Assembly: GCA_964416315.1 (NCBI GenBank)
Contig: CAYQDR010000029.1
Span: 1-41,250 of the forward strand
DNA from: CAYQDR01 sp964416315
Lineage (GTDB): Bacteria > Methylomirabilota > Methylomirabilia > Rokubacteriales > DASRDR01
Reading direction: 5' to 3'
Length of the DNA: 41,250 bases
Of this stretch, positions 23,624 through 30,961 are shown piece after piece. The stretch's first letter is position 1, and each line of letters opens with the position of its first letter. The translations under genes and the position numbers were made by a program. The notes under the pieces were generated by a model, which ran no database searches, had not been told where the DNA came from, and saw nothing but the letters and a program-made list of their open reading frames with translations.

Positions 23624-23662
23624 GACCCTCTCCCTCAGGGAGGGAGAGGGTCGGGGTGAGGG
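23624..23662 (+). repeat. Dispersed palindromic repeat, copy 5
   Basis: GACCCTCTCCCTCAGGG then AGGGAGAGGGTC and GGGGTGAGGG; forward orientation, 9 nt before the stop of the MamK-like gene. Confidence 0.75.
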
Positions 23663-23671
23663 CGGGGACCG

Positions 23672-24697
23672 TCAGCCGGGGAGCTGCTCCCAGTCGGACT
23701 CCGAGCCGTCCGTCGCGATCGCGAGGCTCCCGTTCGCCCCGGCGAAGATGGGGTCCTCGACGGCCCGCACCTTCCCCCCGCCCGCCTCCGCGAGCACCCT
23801 GCCGAGGGCGTCCGCCAGGCCGGGGATCAGCGACCCCCCGCCGGCCAGGATCACGTTGTTCCGCACCCGCTCCTGGAACTCCGGCTCCACCCGCGCGATC
23901 AGGTCGAACATCGCTTCCGAGAGCGGCGGGAGGAGGCTCTCGCAGGCGCGGCGCATCTCGCTCGTGATGTCGAGCGTCACGGGCTTCCCCTTGACCTGGA
24001 CCGTCGCGATCACCGGCTCCTTGGGCTCGCCGACGAAGCTCCACCGCTCCTTCCACTCGCGGACCATGTGGATCGAGAACTGGGCGTCGGGCTGCTTGGC
24101 GCGGATCATCGTCGCGAGCTGTTCGTCCACCGAGTCGCCGGCGTTGAGGAGCGACCGCTGCTCGTCGTCGGTCGGGTAGCGGCCGTTCATCACGCAGAAG
24201 TCGGTCGTCCCGGCCCCGATGTCGATGATCATCGTGTGGACGAGCGCGTCCATCCCGTAGGCCACCGCGAACGGCTCCGAGACGATCATCAGGGCGTCGG
24301 CGATCCCCTTCACCGCGTTGCGGAGGTGTTGCCGGCTCACCCGCAGCGCCTCGGCGGGCACGCCGACGACCGCGCGCACCGGCTGGCCGTCCTTGGCCCC
24401 GGCGAGGGAGATCAGGTGCCGGAGCAGCTCCCGCACCGCTGCCTCGTCCTTGTCGGACCCCTCCTTGATCAGGCCCCGCTCGAGCGGGCGGTGGAGGTCG
24501 AGCATCGTGCGGTTCTCGAGCGCCTCGCGCCCGAACAGGATCGACCTCTTCAAAACTTTGCGGGCCACCATGTCCACCGGCCACCCGACGTAGCTGTCCA
24601 CCACATGGCGCGCCCCGTTGGACGCGGAGATCGAGCTGTGTGAGGTGCCGAGGTCGATGCCTACGTAGAGGACGTCGCCGCTATTCTTCTTGCTCAT
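23672..24697 (-). CDS. MamK-like bacterial actin
   Basis: 341 aa actin-fold ATPase, nearly the 347 aa of magnetosome MamK. Start ATG 24697; GTG 24712 is an alternative. Phosphate-1 loop YVGIDLGTSHSSISASNG, phosphate-2 MIIDIGAGTTDFCVMNGRYP, and adenosine motif NNVILAGGGSLIPGL. Segments shared with MamK, as I recall it, include DLHRPLERG(L), AVVGVPAEAL, IVSEPFAVAYGMD, AGDSVDE and EWKERWSFVG. MamK forms filaments that align magnetosomes. No other mam or mms gene occurs here, so the role may be general filament formation, perhaps with the neighbouring cell-wall amidase. MreB and ParM differ in the phosphate-1 and subdomain-II sequences. Confidence 0.85.
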   Translation of the reverse strand: MSKKNSGDVLYVGIDLGTSHSSISASNGARHVVDSYVGWPVDMVARKVLKRSILFGREALENRTMLDLHRPLERGLIKEGSDKDEAAVRELLRHLISLAGAKDGQPVRAVVGVPAEALRVSRQHLRNAVKGIADALMIVSEPFAVAYGMDALVHTMIIDIGAGTTDFCVMNGRYPTDDEQRSLLNAGDSVDEQLATMIRAKQPDAQFSIHMVREWKERWSFVGEPKEPVIATVQVKGKPVTLDITSEMRRACESLLPPLSEAMFDLIARVEPEFQERVRNNVILAGGGSLIPGLADALGRVLAEAGGGKVRAVEDPIFAGANGSLAIATDGSESDWEQLPG

Positions 24698-24841
24698 CGG
24701 TTCCCCCCGCACCCCGGCCCCCTCCCTCCAGATCGCCGGGACGGCTCGGGCCTCTCGCCCTCGGGACGTCCCGTCCCTCCGGCAGCCCTCGGGGGGGGAG
24801 GGGAGCCGCCTGCCTCCCCGGCGCCGTCGTGGGGTCGGGTT

Positions 24842-24854
24842 GACACGGGGTGTC
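24842..24854 (-). terminator. Short palindrome abutting a stop codon, copy B
   Basis: GACAC-N3-GTGTC directly after the amidase TGA, then AACCCG, the same arrangement as copy A at 20967. The gap 24698-24841 otherwise shows only G/C runs and a GGGACGTCCC palindrome. Confidence 0.5.
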
Positions 24855-25889
24855 TCATCGGGCTGCTCCCTTCAGCGCCACGCTTTTCGCCACGGGGCGG
24901 GGACCGGCCGGCCGATTCATCGTGTCGGCGTAGGCGCGGATCCCTTCGAAGAGCCCCTGAGTGATGTTCTGGCGGTAGACCGGGTCCGCGAGGAGCTTCC
25001 CCTCCTCGTCGTTCGAGAGGTAGGAGACCTCGGCGAGGAGACCCGGCATCTCGGTGGCGACGAGCACCGCGAACGGCGCCGTCTTCACGCCGTTGTCCCG
25101 CAGGGCGGGGTTCGCCTTGCCGAGCTCCCGCAGAAGCTGTCCGTGGACCACCGTGGCGAACGTCCGCGACTCGCGCTGGCGGACGTGGGCGAAGACCCCA
25201 TCGAGGAGCCGGCGGAAGTCAGCCAGGGAGTAGCCCGAGTCGCGGTTCTCGAGGCTCGCCAGCTGCTCGATGTAGGGATCCTTGGTGGGCCCCAGGTAGT
25301 ACGTCTCCACCCCGCGGTGCTGCCGGGCCGGGGTCGAGTTGAGGTGGAGCGAGTTGACGTGGATGGAGACGAAGAGGTCCGCTTTCGCCGCGTTCGCGAA
25401 ATCGGCGCGCCCCCGGAGCGGGACGGTCTCGTCGCGCTCCCGGGTCATCTCGATCTCGAGGCCGGCCTTCTCGAGGAGCTTCCGGAGCCGGCGAGCGATG
25501 TCGAGCGTGAGGTCCTTTTCCCAGACGCCGTACGCCGTGCGTGCGCCGGGGTCGTCCCCGCCGTGCCCGGGATCGAGCACGATCTTCCGCACCCCGAGGG
25601 AGAAGGCCACGGGGTTGATCGGCTGGGGCGCGGGGAAGATGGGCGCGGCGATGAGAGCAGCGAGCGCCGGCTTCGCCTCCGGCAGCCGGTCGCCGCCCGT
25701 GGACAGCGCCTTCACCGAGACCAGGACGAGCAGCGTGGCGAGGACGACGAGGGGAACCTGGCGCACGGCGAAGCGCCCCCAGCGGCGCGACCGCCGGAGC
25801 GATCGCGGGGGGAGCCCGCGCATGGTCTCGAGGTTCTCCCGCACGACCTCGCGCAGGAGCTCGCGCTTGACCCGGTTCACTCGGGGCAT
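24855..25889 (-). CDS. Membrane-anchored N-acetylmuramoyl-L-alanine amidase (Amidase_3)
   Basis: Cleaves the stem peptide from muramic acid in peptidoglycan. 344 aa from ATG 25889, preferred over ATG 25904 because the -10 box TATGCT overlaps the latter. A basic N-terminus (SLRRSRRWGRFAVRQ) precedes one membrane segment (VPLVVLATLLVLVSVKAL), so the enzyme faces the periplasm. The zinc site is visible: LDPGHGGDDPGA, Glu in GVWEKDLTLD, SIHVNS, and catalytic Glu in AEVSYLSNDEEG. Next to the MamK-like gene in the same direction. Confidence 0.92.
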   Translation of the reverse strand: MPRVNRVKRELLREVVRENLETMRGLPPRSLRRSRRWGRFAVRQVPLVVLATLLVLVSVKALSTGGDRLPEAKPALAALIAAPIFPAPQPINPVAFSLGVRKIVLDPGHGGDDPGARTAYGVWEKDLTLDIARRLRKLLEKAGLEIEMTRERDETVPLRGRADFANAAKADLFVSIHVNSLHLNSTPARQHRGVETYYLGPTKDPYIEQLASLENRDSGYSLADFRRLLDGVFAHVRQRESRTFATVVHGQLLRELGKANPALRDNGVKTAPFAVLVATEMPGLLAEVSYLSNDEEGKLLADPVYRQNITQGLFEGIRAYADTMNRPAGPRPVAKSVALKGAAR

Positions 25890-25899
25890 CGGGCTTCTG

Positions 25900-25929
25900 A
25901 GCATAGGCCACGGGCCGGCGAAAGGTCAA
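25900..25929 (-). promoter_or_regulatory. Promoter of the amidase gene
   Basis: Minus-strand TTGACC (25929-25924), 18-bp spacer, TATGCT (25905-25900). The predicted start of transcription is a few bases from ATG 25889, which helps choose that start codon. Confidence 0.5.
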
Positions 25930-26071
25930 GGTTTGCGGCGCAGTGGGCCAGTCCCAGATGGGACCGGAAACACCTCTCTCCGCCGAGGAGTGGGTAGGGG
26001 CAACTCGACGGGATCAACGCCCTGCTGACGGGCGTTCGATGGGGAGCTTTGAAAGCCCGCGAACAATAAAC

Positions 26072-26134
26072 TTGACCCGTATTTTCGATTCTCCATAATA
26101 CCGATAATAAGGATCGGGGCTGTTTGCGGCCCCG
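26072..26134 (+). promoter_or_regulatory. A/T-rich promoter region and hairpin before the Fic gene
   Basis: TTGACC (26072-26077), 16-bp spacer, CATAAT (26094-26099), in the most A/T-rich stretch of the window (about 26045-26112). Downstream a CGGGGC-N8-GCCCCG hairpin (26115-26134) lies 22 nt before the ATG. Another inverted repeat, AACGCCC-N7-GGGCGTT, is at 26016-26036. Confidence 0.5.
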
Positions 26135-26156
26135 ACAATTGGGTGGAACTCCGCGA

Positions 26157-27308
26157 ATGGCAAAGGCTCCTGGCCGGCACGTCCGCCGCCCCGAGGGGTA
26201 TAGCGCCTTCGTACCCGACCCCCTCCCCCCCGACCTCGCCTGGACCCCGCGCCTGGTGCGAGCCCTGTCCGACGCCGACCGCCTGATCGGCCAGCTCGCC
26301 GGAGAGGGGGGACGGCTCCCCACCCCGCACCTGCTCATCCGAGCGTTCGTCCGCCGCGAGGCGGTCCTGTCGAGCCGCATCGAAGGAACCCGGGCCACCC
26401 TGGGCGAGCTCCTCGCGGCGGAGGCCGGGGCGGCCGTCGAGCGCAGCCCGGCCGACCTGCGCGAGGTGGCGAACTACGTCGTGGCCCTGGAGCACGGCAT
26501 CAAGCGCCTGAAGAAGCTGCCCCTCTCCTTGCGGCTGGTGAGAGAGCTGCACGAGAAGCTGATGGCCGGCGTGCGTGGCAACTACGCGACGCCGGGAGAG
26601 TTTCGGCGGTCACAGAACTGGATCGGCCCGCCGGGGGCCACGCTTGCCAACGCGACCTACGTCCCACCGCCCCCGTCCGAGCTGGTGGCCTGCCTGGGCG
26701 ACTGGGAGAAGTTTCTACATGACCGGTCGCTGCCGCCGCTGGTCCAGGTCGCGCTGATCCACAGCCAGTTCGAGACGATCCACCCGTTCCTGGACGGGAA
26801 TGGCCGCGTGGGCCGCCTCGTGATCACGCTCTTCCTCGTCGAGCGCGAAATCCTGCCCACCCCCTTGCTCTACCTGAGCGCATTCTTCGAGGCGACGCGC
26901 CGGGATTACTACGATCGGCTCCACGGGACCACCGAACGGGGGGAGTGGGAGGCCTGGCTCCACTATTTCCTGAACGGCGTCGCCCGGCAGTCAGAGGACG
27001 CGCTGACCCGGGCTGTGCGGATCACCCAGCGCCTCGCCGAGTGGCGGGTCGCCGTGTCCGGAACGCCCTCGAAGGTTCCCCTCACCCTCGTGGACCAGCT
27101 CGCCGCCAACCCTTTTGTGACGATCAAGGACGCGGCCAAGCGGCTCGGCGTCGCATTCACAACGGCCCAGCGCGCGGTCCAGAGATTGGAGAAGCTCTCC
27201 ATCCTCACGGAGGTCAGCCAAGCCAGGCGCGATCGAGTGTACTGCGCGAAGGCGGTCCTTGATATTCTGGAGGAGCCCGCCCGCTCGAAGCCTTCCGAGG
27301 CACTGTGA
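26157..27308 (+). CDS. Fic-domain protein (class II, probable AMP-transferase) with C-terminal winged helix
   Basis: 383 aa from ATG 26157. N-terminal autoinhibitory motif SSRIEGT at residues 72-78, with Glu76, marks a class II Fic. The catalytic loop HPFLDGNGRVGR at 209-220 is intact, so nucleotide transfer to a target Ser, Thr or Tyr hydroxyl is expected. The flap region NWIGPPGATLANATYVPPPP is typical. The last 90 residues (PFVTIKDAAKRLGVAFTTAQ and RAVQRLEKLSILTEV) form a winged helix that may bind DNA and self-regulate. Upstream sequence is unusually A/T-rich, suggesting acquisition. Stands alone. Confidence 0.92.
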   Translation: MAKAPGRHVRRPEGYSAFVPDPLPPDLAWTPRLVRALSDADRLIGQLAGEGGRLPTPHLLIRAFVRREAVLSSRIEGTRATLGELLAAEAGAAVERSPADLREVANYVVALEHGIKRLKKLPLSLRLVRELHEKLMAGVRGNYATPGEFRRSQNWIGPPGATLANATYVPPPPSELVACLGDWEKFLHDRSLPPLVQVALIHSQFETIHPFLDGNGRVGRLVITLFLVEREILPTPLLYLSAFFEATRRDYYDRLHGTTERGEWEAWLHYFLNGVARQSEDALTRAVRITQRLAEWRVAVSGTPSKVPLTLVDQLAANPFVTIKDAAKRLGVAFTTAQRAVQRLEKLSILTEVSQARRDRVYCAKAVLDILEEPARSKPSEAL

Positions 27309-27363
27309 AAACCGGGGGAGCGCGCAGCCCGCGGCGACCGGGCGGGCGCTGGGCGGAGGCGCC

Positions 27364-28512
27364 CTACAGATTGATCAGCTGGGCGACCCGCTCCCGGTGG
27401 AGCGTGGCGTCCCCGAAGGTGACCTCCGAGGCCTTGGCCCGCTTGAAGTAGAGGTGCAGGTCGTGCTCCCAGGTGAATCCGATGCCGGCGTGAATCTGGA
27501 TGCCGTCACCCGCGACCTTGCGGTAGGCGTCGGAGACGTACGCCTTGGCCATGGCGGCGGCCAGCGGCGCCTCGGGGACGCCCTCGTCCACGGCCCAGGC
27601 GGCGTAGTAGGTGATCGACTTCGCGTTCTCGATGGCGACCAGCATGTCGGCGCACTTGTGCTTGACGGCCTGGTAGGTCCCGATCGGCTTGCCGAAGGCG
27701 ACGCGGATCTTCGCGTACTCGGTGGACATCTCGAGGACCTTCTGGGCGCCGCCGCACATCTCGGCGCAGAGCGCGACCGTGGCCTTGTCGAGGACGCGCG
27801 CGAGCGGCGCCCAGCCCTGGTGAGCCGGCCCCAGGAGCGCCTCCGGGCCGACCCCGACGCGGGAGAGCGTGACCTCGGAGAGCTTCCGGGTCTGGTCCAT
27901 CGTCGGGAGCGGGGTGGCGCTGACGCCCTTCGCGTCCCGCGGGACGAGGAAGAGGCTCACGCCGTGGGACGGATCCGCCTTCGTCGGCTTCGCCGTGCGC
28001 GCGGCCACGACGAGGAGGTCCGCCGAGTGGGCGTCGGGGACGAAGAGCTTCGTTCCGGAGAGGACGTAGCCGCCGCCCTTGCCCGGCTTCGCGGCGAGCT
28101 GGACGCCGGCCGGGTCCCAGCGAGGGTGCTCTTCGGTGAGGGCGAGCGTGGCCCGCGCCTCGCCTGAGGCGATCTTCGGCAGCCACTCGGCCTTCTGGGC
28201 CTCGGACCCCGCCGTGAGGATCGCGAGCCCCCCGAGCAGGACCGAGGAGAAATACGGGCCCGGCATGACGACCCGCCCCATCTCCTCGAGGACGACCGTC
28301 AGGTCCACGAAGCCCAGGCCGACGCCGCCGTCGCGCTCCGGGTAGATCAGGCCCAGCCAGCCGAGCTCGGCGAGCTTCCGCCAGAACTCGTCCGTCGTGC
28401 CGACGGGGTCGTCGAGCATCTGCCGGACGAAGGTCGAGGGGCACTCCTTGTCGAGGAAGCTCCGCGCGGTCTGGCGGAGGAGCTCCTGCTCCTGGCTGAA
28501 CCCGAAGTCCAC
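27364..28512 (-). CDS. Acyl-CoA dehydrogenase, probable non-catalytic partner subunit
   Basis: 382 aa from GTG 28512 (MDFGFSQEQELLRQTARSFL). Typical FAD fold: GPYFSSVLLGGLAI, ALTEEHPRWDPAG, and the C-terminal GIGFTWEHDLHLYFKRAKAS. At the end, where catalytic acyl-CoA dehydrogenases carry EG(T)xxIQR, this one has FGDATLHRERVAQL. That pattern is seen in the partner subunit of heterotetrameric steroid or cyclic-acid dehydrogenases. Same direction as the second dehydrogenase at 29141, 628 nt away. 28513-28730 upstream holds no gene but small hairpins (CGTATG-CCG-CATACG; GGGTCG-N4-CGACCC). Confidence 0.9.
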   Translation of the reverse strand: MDFGFSQEQELLRQTARSFLDKECPSTFVRQMLDDPVGTTDEFWRKLAELGWLGLIYPERDGGVGLGFVDLTVVLEEMGRVVMPGPYFSSVLLGGLAILTAGSEAQKAEWLPKIASGEARATLALTEEHPRWDPAGVQLAAKPGKGGGYVLSGTKLFVPDAHSADLLVVAARTAKPTKADPSHGVSLFLVPRDAKGVSATPLPTMDQTRKLSEVTLSRVGVGPEALLGPAHQGWAPLARVLDKATVALCAEMCGGAQKVLEMSTEYAKIRVAFGKPIGTYQAVKHKCADMLVAIENAKSITYYAAWAVDEGVPEAPLAAAMAKAYVSDAYRKVAGDGIQIHAGIGFTWEHDLHLYFKRAKASEVTFGDATLHRERVAQLINL

Positions 28513-28730
28513 TGGACGTGACCCTTCAGTCGTCCTGAGGGTGCGCGATCCGGCCGGGCCGAGAACCGAGCAGCCCTAGGACGCAGGGAGGAGGCGGCCC
28601 GAGGCGTATGCCGCATACGTCGAGGGTCGCCGACGACCCGACCGGAGGGACGGGACGCCCGCGAGGCCGCAGGCCGAGCGCGTCCCGGCGAGACGGCGGA
28701 CGACGGGATGCGACGGTTATCGGCACGGCC

Positions 28731-28935
28731 TCAGTCCTTCGGGAGGCCGAGGACCCGCTCGGCGATGATATTCCGCTGGATCTCCGTCGTCCCGCCCTCG
28801 ATGGATCCCCGGAGGGGGGCTCCGCCCCCCTTCCGGGCCTCCCCCCGGGCCGTTGCGCGGGCCAAGCCCGCGCTCGAAGCGCTTCGATCCGAACGGGCGG
28901 TCAGTCCAGCCGGCGTCGTGGTCTCTGGCACCGGA
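28731..28935 (-). repeat. 205-bp tandem repeat unit A (copy of acyl-CoA dehydrogenase tail plus spacer)
   Basis: First 75 bp (28731-28805) encode, on the minus strand, SIEGGTTEIQRNIIAERVLG and LPKD with stop: a copy of the 3' end of the gene at 29141. The other 130 bp are non-coding and carry GGGGGGC-TCC-GCCCCCC, GCGCGGGC-CAA-GCCCGCGC and the 14-bp palindrome TCGAAGCGCTTCGA. About 5 differences from unit B. Confidence 0.9.
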
Positions 28936-29140
28936 TCAGTCCTTCGGCAGCCCGAGGACCCGCTCGGCGATCATGTTCCGCTGGATCTCCGTCGTCCCGC
29001 CCTCGATGGATCCCCGAAGGGGGGCTCCGCCCCCCTTCCGGGCCTCCCCCCGGGCCGTTGCGCGGGCCAAGCCCGCGCTCGAAGCGCTTCGATCCGAACG
29101 GGCGGTCAGTCCAGCCGGCGTCGTGGTCTCTGGCACCGGA
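28936..29140 (-). repeat. 205-bp tandem repeat unit B
   Basis: Head-to-tail with unit A. Its coded tail reads SIEGGTTEIQRNMIAERVLG and LPKD with stop (Met for Ile). The same hairpins are present. The 130-bp spacer is otherwise identical to unit A apart from about one base. Confidence 0.9.
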
Positions 29141-29215
29141 TCAGTCCTTCGGCAGCCCGAGGACCCGCTCGGCGATGATGTTCCGCTGGATCTCCGTCGT
29201 CCCGCCCTCGATGGA
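29141..29215 (-). repeat. Third, coding copy of the 75-bp repeat part
   Basis: The genuine 3' end of the acyl-CoA dehydrogenase gene (24 codons plus stop). Similarity to units A and B ends at ATGGA (29215), where the gene continues with GTTGCCGCGG and the repeats turn into TCCCCGG. Confidence 0.9.
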
Positions 29216-30331
29216 GTTGCCGCGGGAGCGGAGGAAGGAGTACTGCCAGAGGCCCTGGTCCACCGCCCAGGGCGAGCCCTTGGCCACCTGCCCGTGGAGC
29301 CCCAGCAACTCCTGGGCGACCTCCTGGAGGGCCTGGTGGCGCTCGCACCACCAGATCTTTCCCGCGGAGGCCTCGGCCCCCGGCATCTCGCCCCGCAGGA
29401 GCTTCGTGATCGCCCGCACGCCCGTGTACTTGAAGACGGCGTTGTCGATGACGAGCTGGGCGAGCTTCTGGCGCATCACCGGGTCCTGCGCCGCCGTCCC
29501 GCCGTTCCGCTGCATGCGTCTCGCGAGGCCGAGCGTGGACTCGAGCGCGATCTGGAAGCGGGCCTGGAGCCCGAAGCCGAGGGCGAGGCGCTCGTACATG
29601 AGAGTCGTGATCCCGACCTGCCAGCCCTGATTGAGGCCGCCCAGCACGTTCTCGGCCGGCACCCGGACGTTCTCGAAGAAGACCTCGTTGAACTCGGCGT
29701 CCCCGGTGATCTGGCGGAGCGGCCGCACCGTGACGCCGGGCGCGTGCATGTCCGCGAGGAAGTAGGTGATCCCCTTGTGCTTCGGTGCGGTGGGGTCGGT
29801 GCGCGCCAGCAGCATCATCCAGTCCGCGATGTGGGCGAGGCTCGTCCAGACCTTCTGGCCGTTGATCACGTAGTGGTCGCCGTCCCGGACCGCCCGGGTC
29901 TGGAGCGAGGCGAGGTCGGAGCCCGCGTTCGGCTCCGAGTAGCCCTGGCACCAGATCTCGTCGCAGGTGAGGATCTTCTGGAGGTAGCGCTTTTTCTGCT
30001 CCTCGGTGCCGTAGGCGATGATCGTCGGCCCCGCCATGCCGAGGCCGAGGACGTTCAAGGGCGGCGGCGCCCTGTGGAGGATGATCTCCTGGTAGAGGAT
30101 CAGCTCCTCCATCCACGTGAGCCCCCGCCCGCCGTACTCCTTGGGCCACGTGATCCCGACCAGGCCGGCCTCGTACATCTTGCGCTGCCAGAGGCGGCCC
30201 AGGTCGTACATGTCCGAGCGCGGGATGTCGGTGGTCGGGCGGGAGGCCCAGTCGGGCGGGAGGTTGGCGCGGAGCCACGCCCGCACCTCGTCCCGGAAGG
30301 TCTCCTGCTCGGGGGTCAGCTTGAAGTCCAT
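29141..30331 (-). CDS. Acyl-CoA dehydrogenase, probable catalytic subunit
   Basis: 396 aa from ATG 30331 (MDFKLTPEQETFRDEVRAWL). Flavin/substrate motifs: WCQGYSEPNAGSDLASLQTR, INGQKVWTSLAHIADWMMLL, and the C-terminal SIEGGTTEIQRNIIAERVLG. The Glu in IEGG sits at the usual catalytic-base position. Likely pairs with the 27364 product as an alpha-beta dehydrogenase acting on a bulky acyl-CoA (inference from the family). Its last 75 bp are repeated twice downstream. Divergent from the Uma2 operon. Confidence 0.93.
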   Translation of the reverse strand: MDFKLTPEQETFRDEVRAWLRANLPPDWASRPTTDIPRSDMYDLGRLWQRKMYEAGLVGITWPKEYGGRGLTWMEELILYQEIILHRAPPPLNVLGLGMAGPTIIAYGTEEQKKRYLQKILTCDEIWCQGYSEPNAGSDLASLQTRAVRDGDHYVINGQKVWTSLAHIADWMMLLARTDPTAPKHKGITYFLADMHAPGVTVRPLRQITGDAEFNEVFFENVRVPAENVLGGLNQGWQVGITTLMYERLALGFGLQARFQIALESTLGLARRMQRNGGTAAQDPVMRQKLAQLVIDNAVFKYTGVRAITKLLRGEMPGAEASAGKIWWCERHQALQEVAQELLGLHGQVAKGSPWAVDQGLWQYSFLRSRGNSIEGGTTEIQRNIIAERVLGLPKD

Positions 30332-30363
30332 GGGTCCTCCGCGGCGAGCGGTGTCGAAACCAG

Positions 30364-30369
30364 TATACT
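30364..30369 (+). promoter_or_regulatory. -10 box of the Uma2-HEPN-MNT operon
   Basis: TATACT 22 nt before the ATG, with a normal leader and GAGGA ribosome-binding site. No clear -35 was seen. Confidence 0.45.
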
Positions 30370-30391
30370 AGGGCGAGGCGAGGAAAGCACC

Positions 30392-30955
30392 ATGGCGAAG
30401 CCCGGCGAGATCGTCCATGTCGTCCTGACCTACGAGGACTACTGTCGGCTGCCGAACGACGGCCGGCGCTACGAGATCCTCGCGGGGGAGCTTGCCGTGA
30501 CGCCTGCCCCGACTCCAAGTCACCAGGAGGTCCTCGGCAACGTCTTCCGGCTGCTTGATGACCACGTTAGGTCGCGACGCCTCGGCAAGGTCTACGTCGC
30601 CCCCATCGACGTGATCCTGGCACGGACGTCCGTCGTCCAACCCGACCTCGTGTTCGTCCGCGCGGAGCGTCTCTCGCTCGTCTCGGCGCGCGGAATTGAA
30701 GGCCCGCCTGATCTCGTGGTCGAGGTACTGTCGCCGACCACCGAGGCCCAAGACCGAGGGCCCAAGCTCCAGCTCTACGCCCGCTATGGCGCTCCCCACT
30801 ACTGGCTGGTCGATCCTGATGCGCGGCGGCTCGAGGCCTACGAGCTGGCCGGGGCCGCCTACCGGTTGGTCACCGACCTCACCGGCAGCGCGGCGTTTCC
30901 TCCCGCGCTCCTTCCGGGACTGACGATCCCCCTCGACGCCCTGTGGCCGCGGTAG
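30392..30955 (+). CDS. Uma2-family (DUF820) PD-(D/E)XK endonuclease-like protein, copy 2
   Basis: 187 aa from ATG 30392 with GAGGA 8 nt upstream; exactly the same length as copy 1 at 10457 and about two-thirds identical by eye (shared YVAP.DVILARTSVVQPDLVF and VRAERLSLV). The nuclease core PPDLVVEVLSPTTEAQDRGP and KLQLYARYGAPHYWLVD keeps the Asp, Glu and Lys. It is 6 nt upstream of a HEPN gene, so the three form an operon. Whether it is a nuclease effector, an antitoxin-like partner or an unrelated rider is unknown. Confidence 0.87.
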   Translation: MAKPGEIVHVVLTYEDYCRLPNDGRRYEILAGELAVTPAPTPSHQEVLGNVFRLLDDHVRSRRLGKVYVAPIDVILARTSVVQPDLVFVRAERLSLVSARGIEGPPDLVVEVLSPTTEAQDRGPKLQLYARYGAPHYWLVDPDARRLEAYELAGAAYRLVTDLTGSAAFPPALLPGLTIPLDALWPR

Positions 30956-30961
30956 GTGTCG

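Noticed and set aside
23672..25889. A magnetosome gene island
   Set aside because: Only the actin is MamK-like; the amidase, TA pair and Ku are not magnetosome genes.
28731..29140. CRISPR array or diversity-generating retroelement at the tandem repeats
   Set aside because: Only two full 205-bp units with near-identical spacers, no cas genes, no reverse transcriptase, and differences are not A-specific.
28731..29215. Integrative-element att sites at a gene 3' end
   Set aside because: The tail duplication resembles att restoration, but only 130 bp lie between copies and no integrase is present. Kept as a repeat.
28853..30391. A long fusion protein ending in Uma2 copy 2
   Set aside because: The frame upstream of ATG 30392 is antisense to the acyl-CoA dehydrogenase and repeats; the ATG has its own ribosome-binding site and length equals the paralogue.
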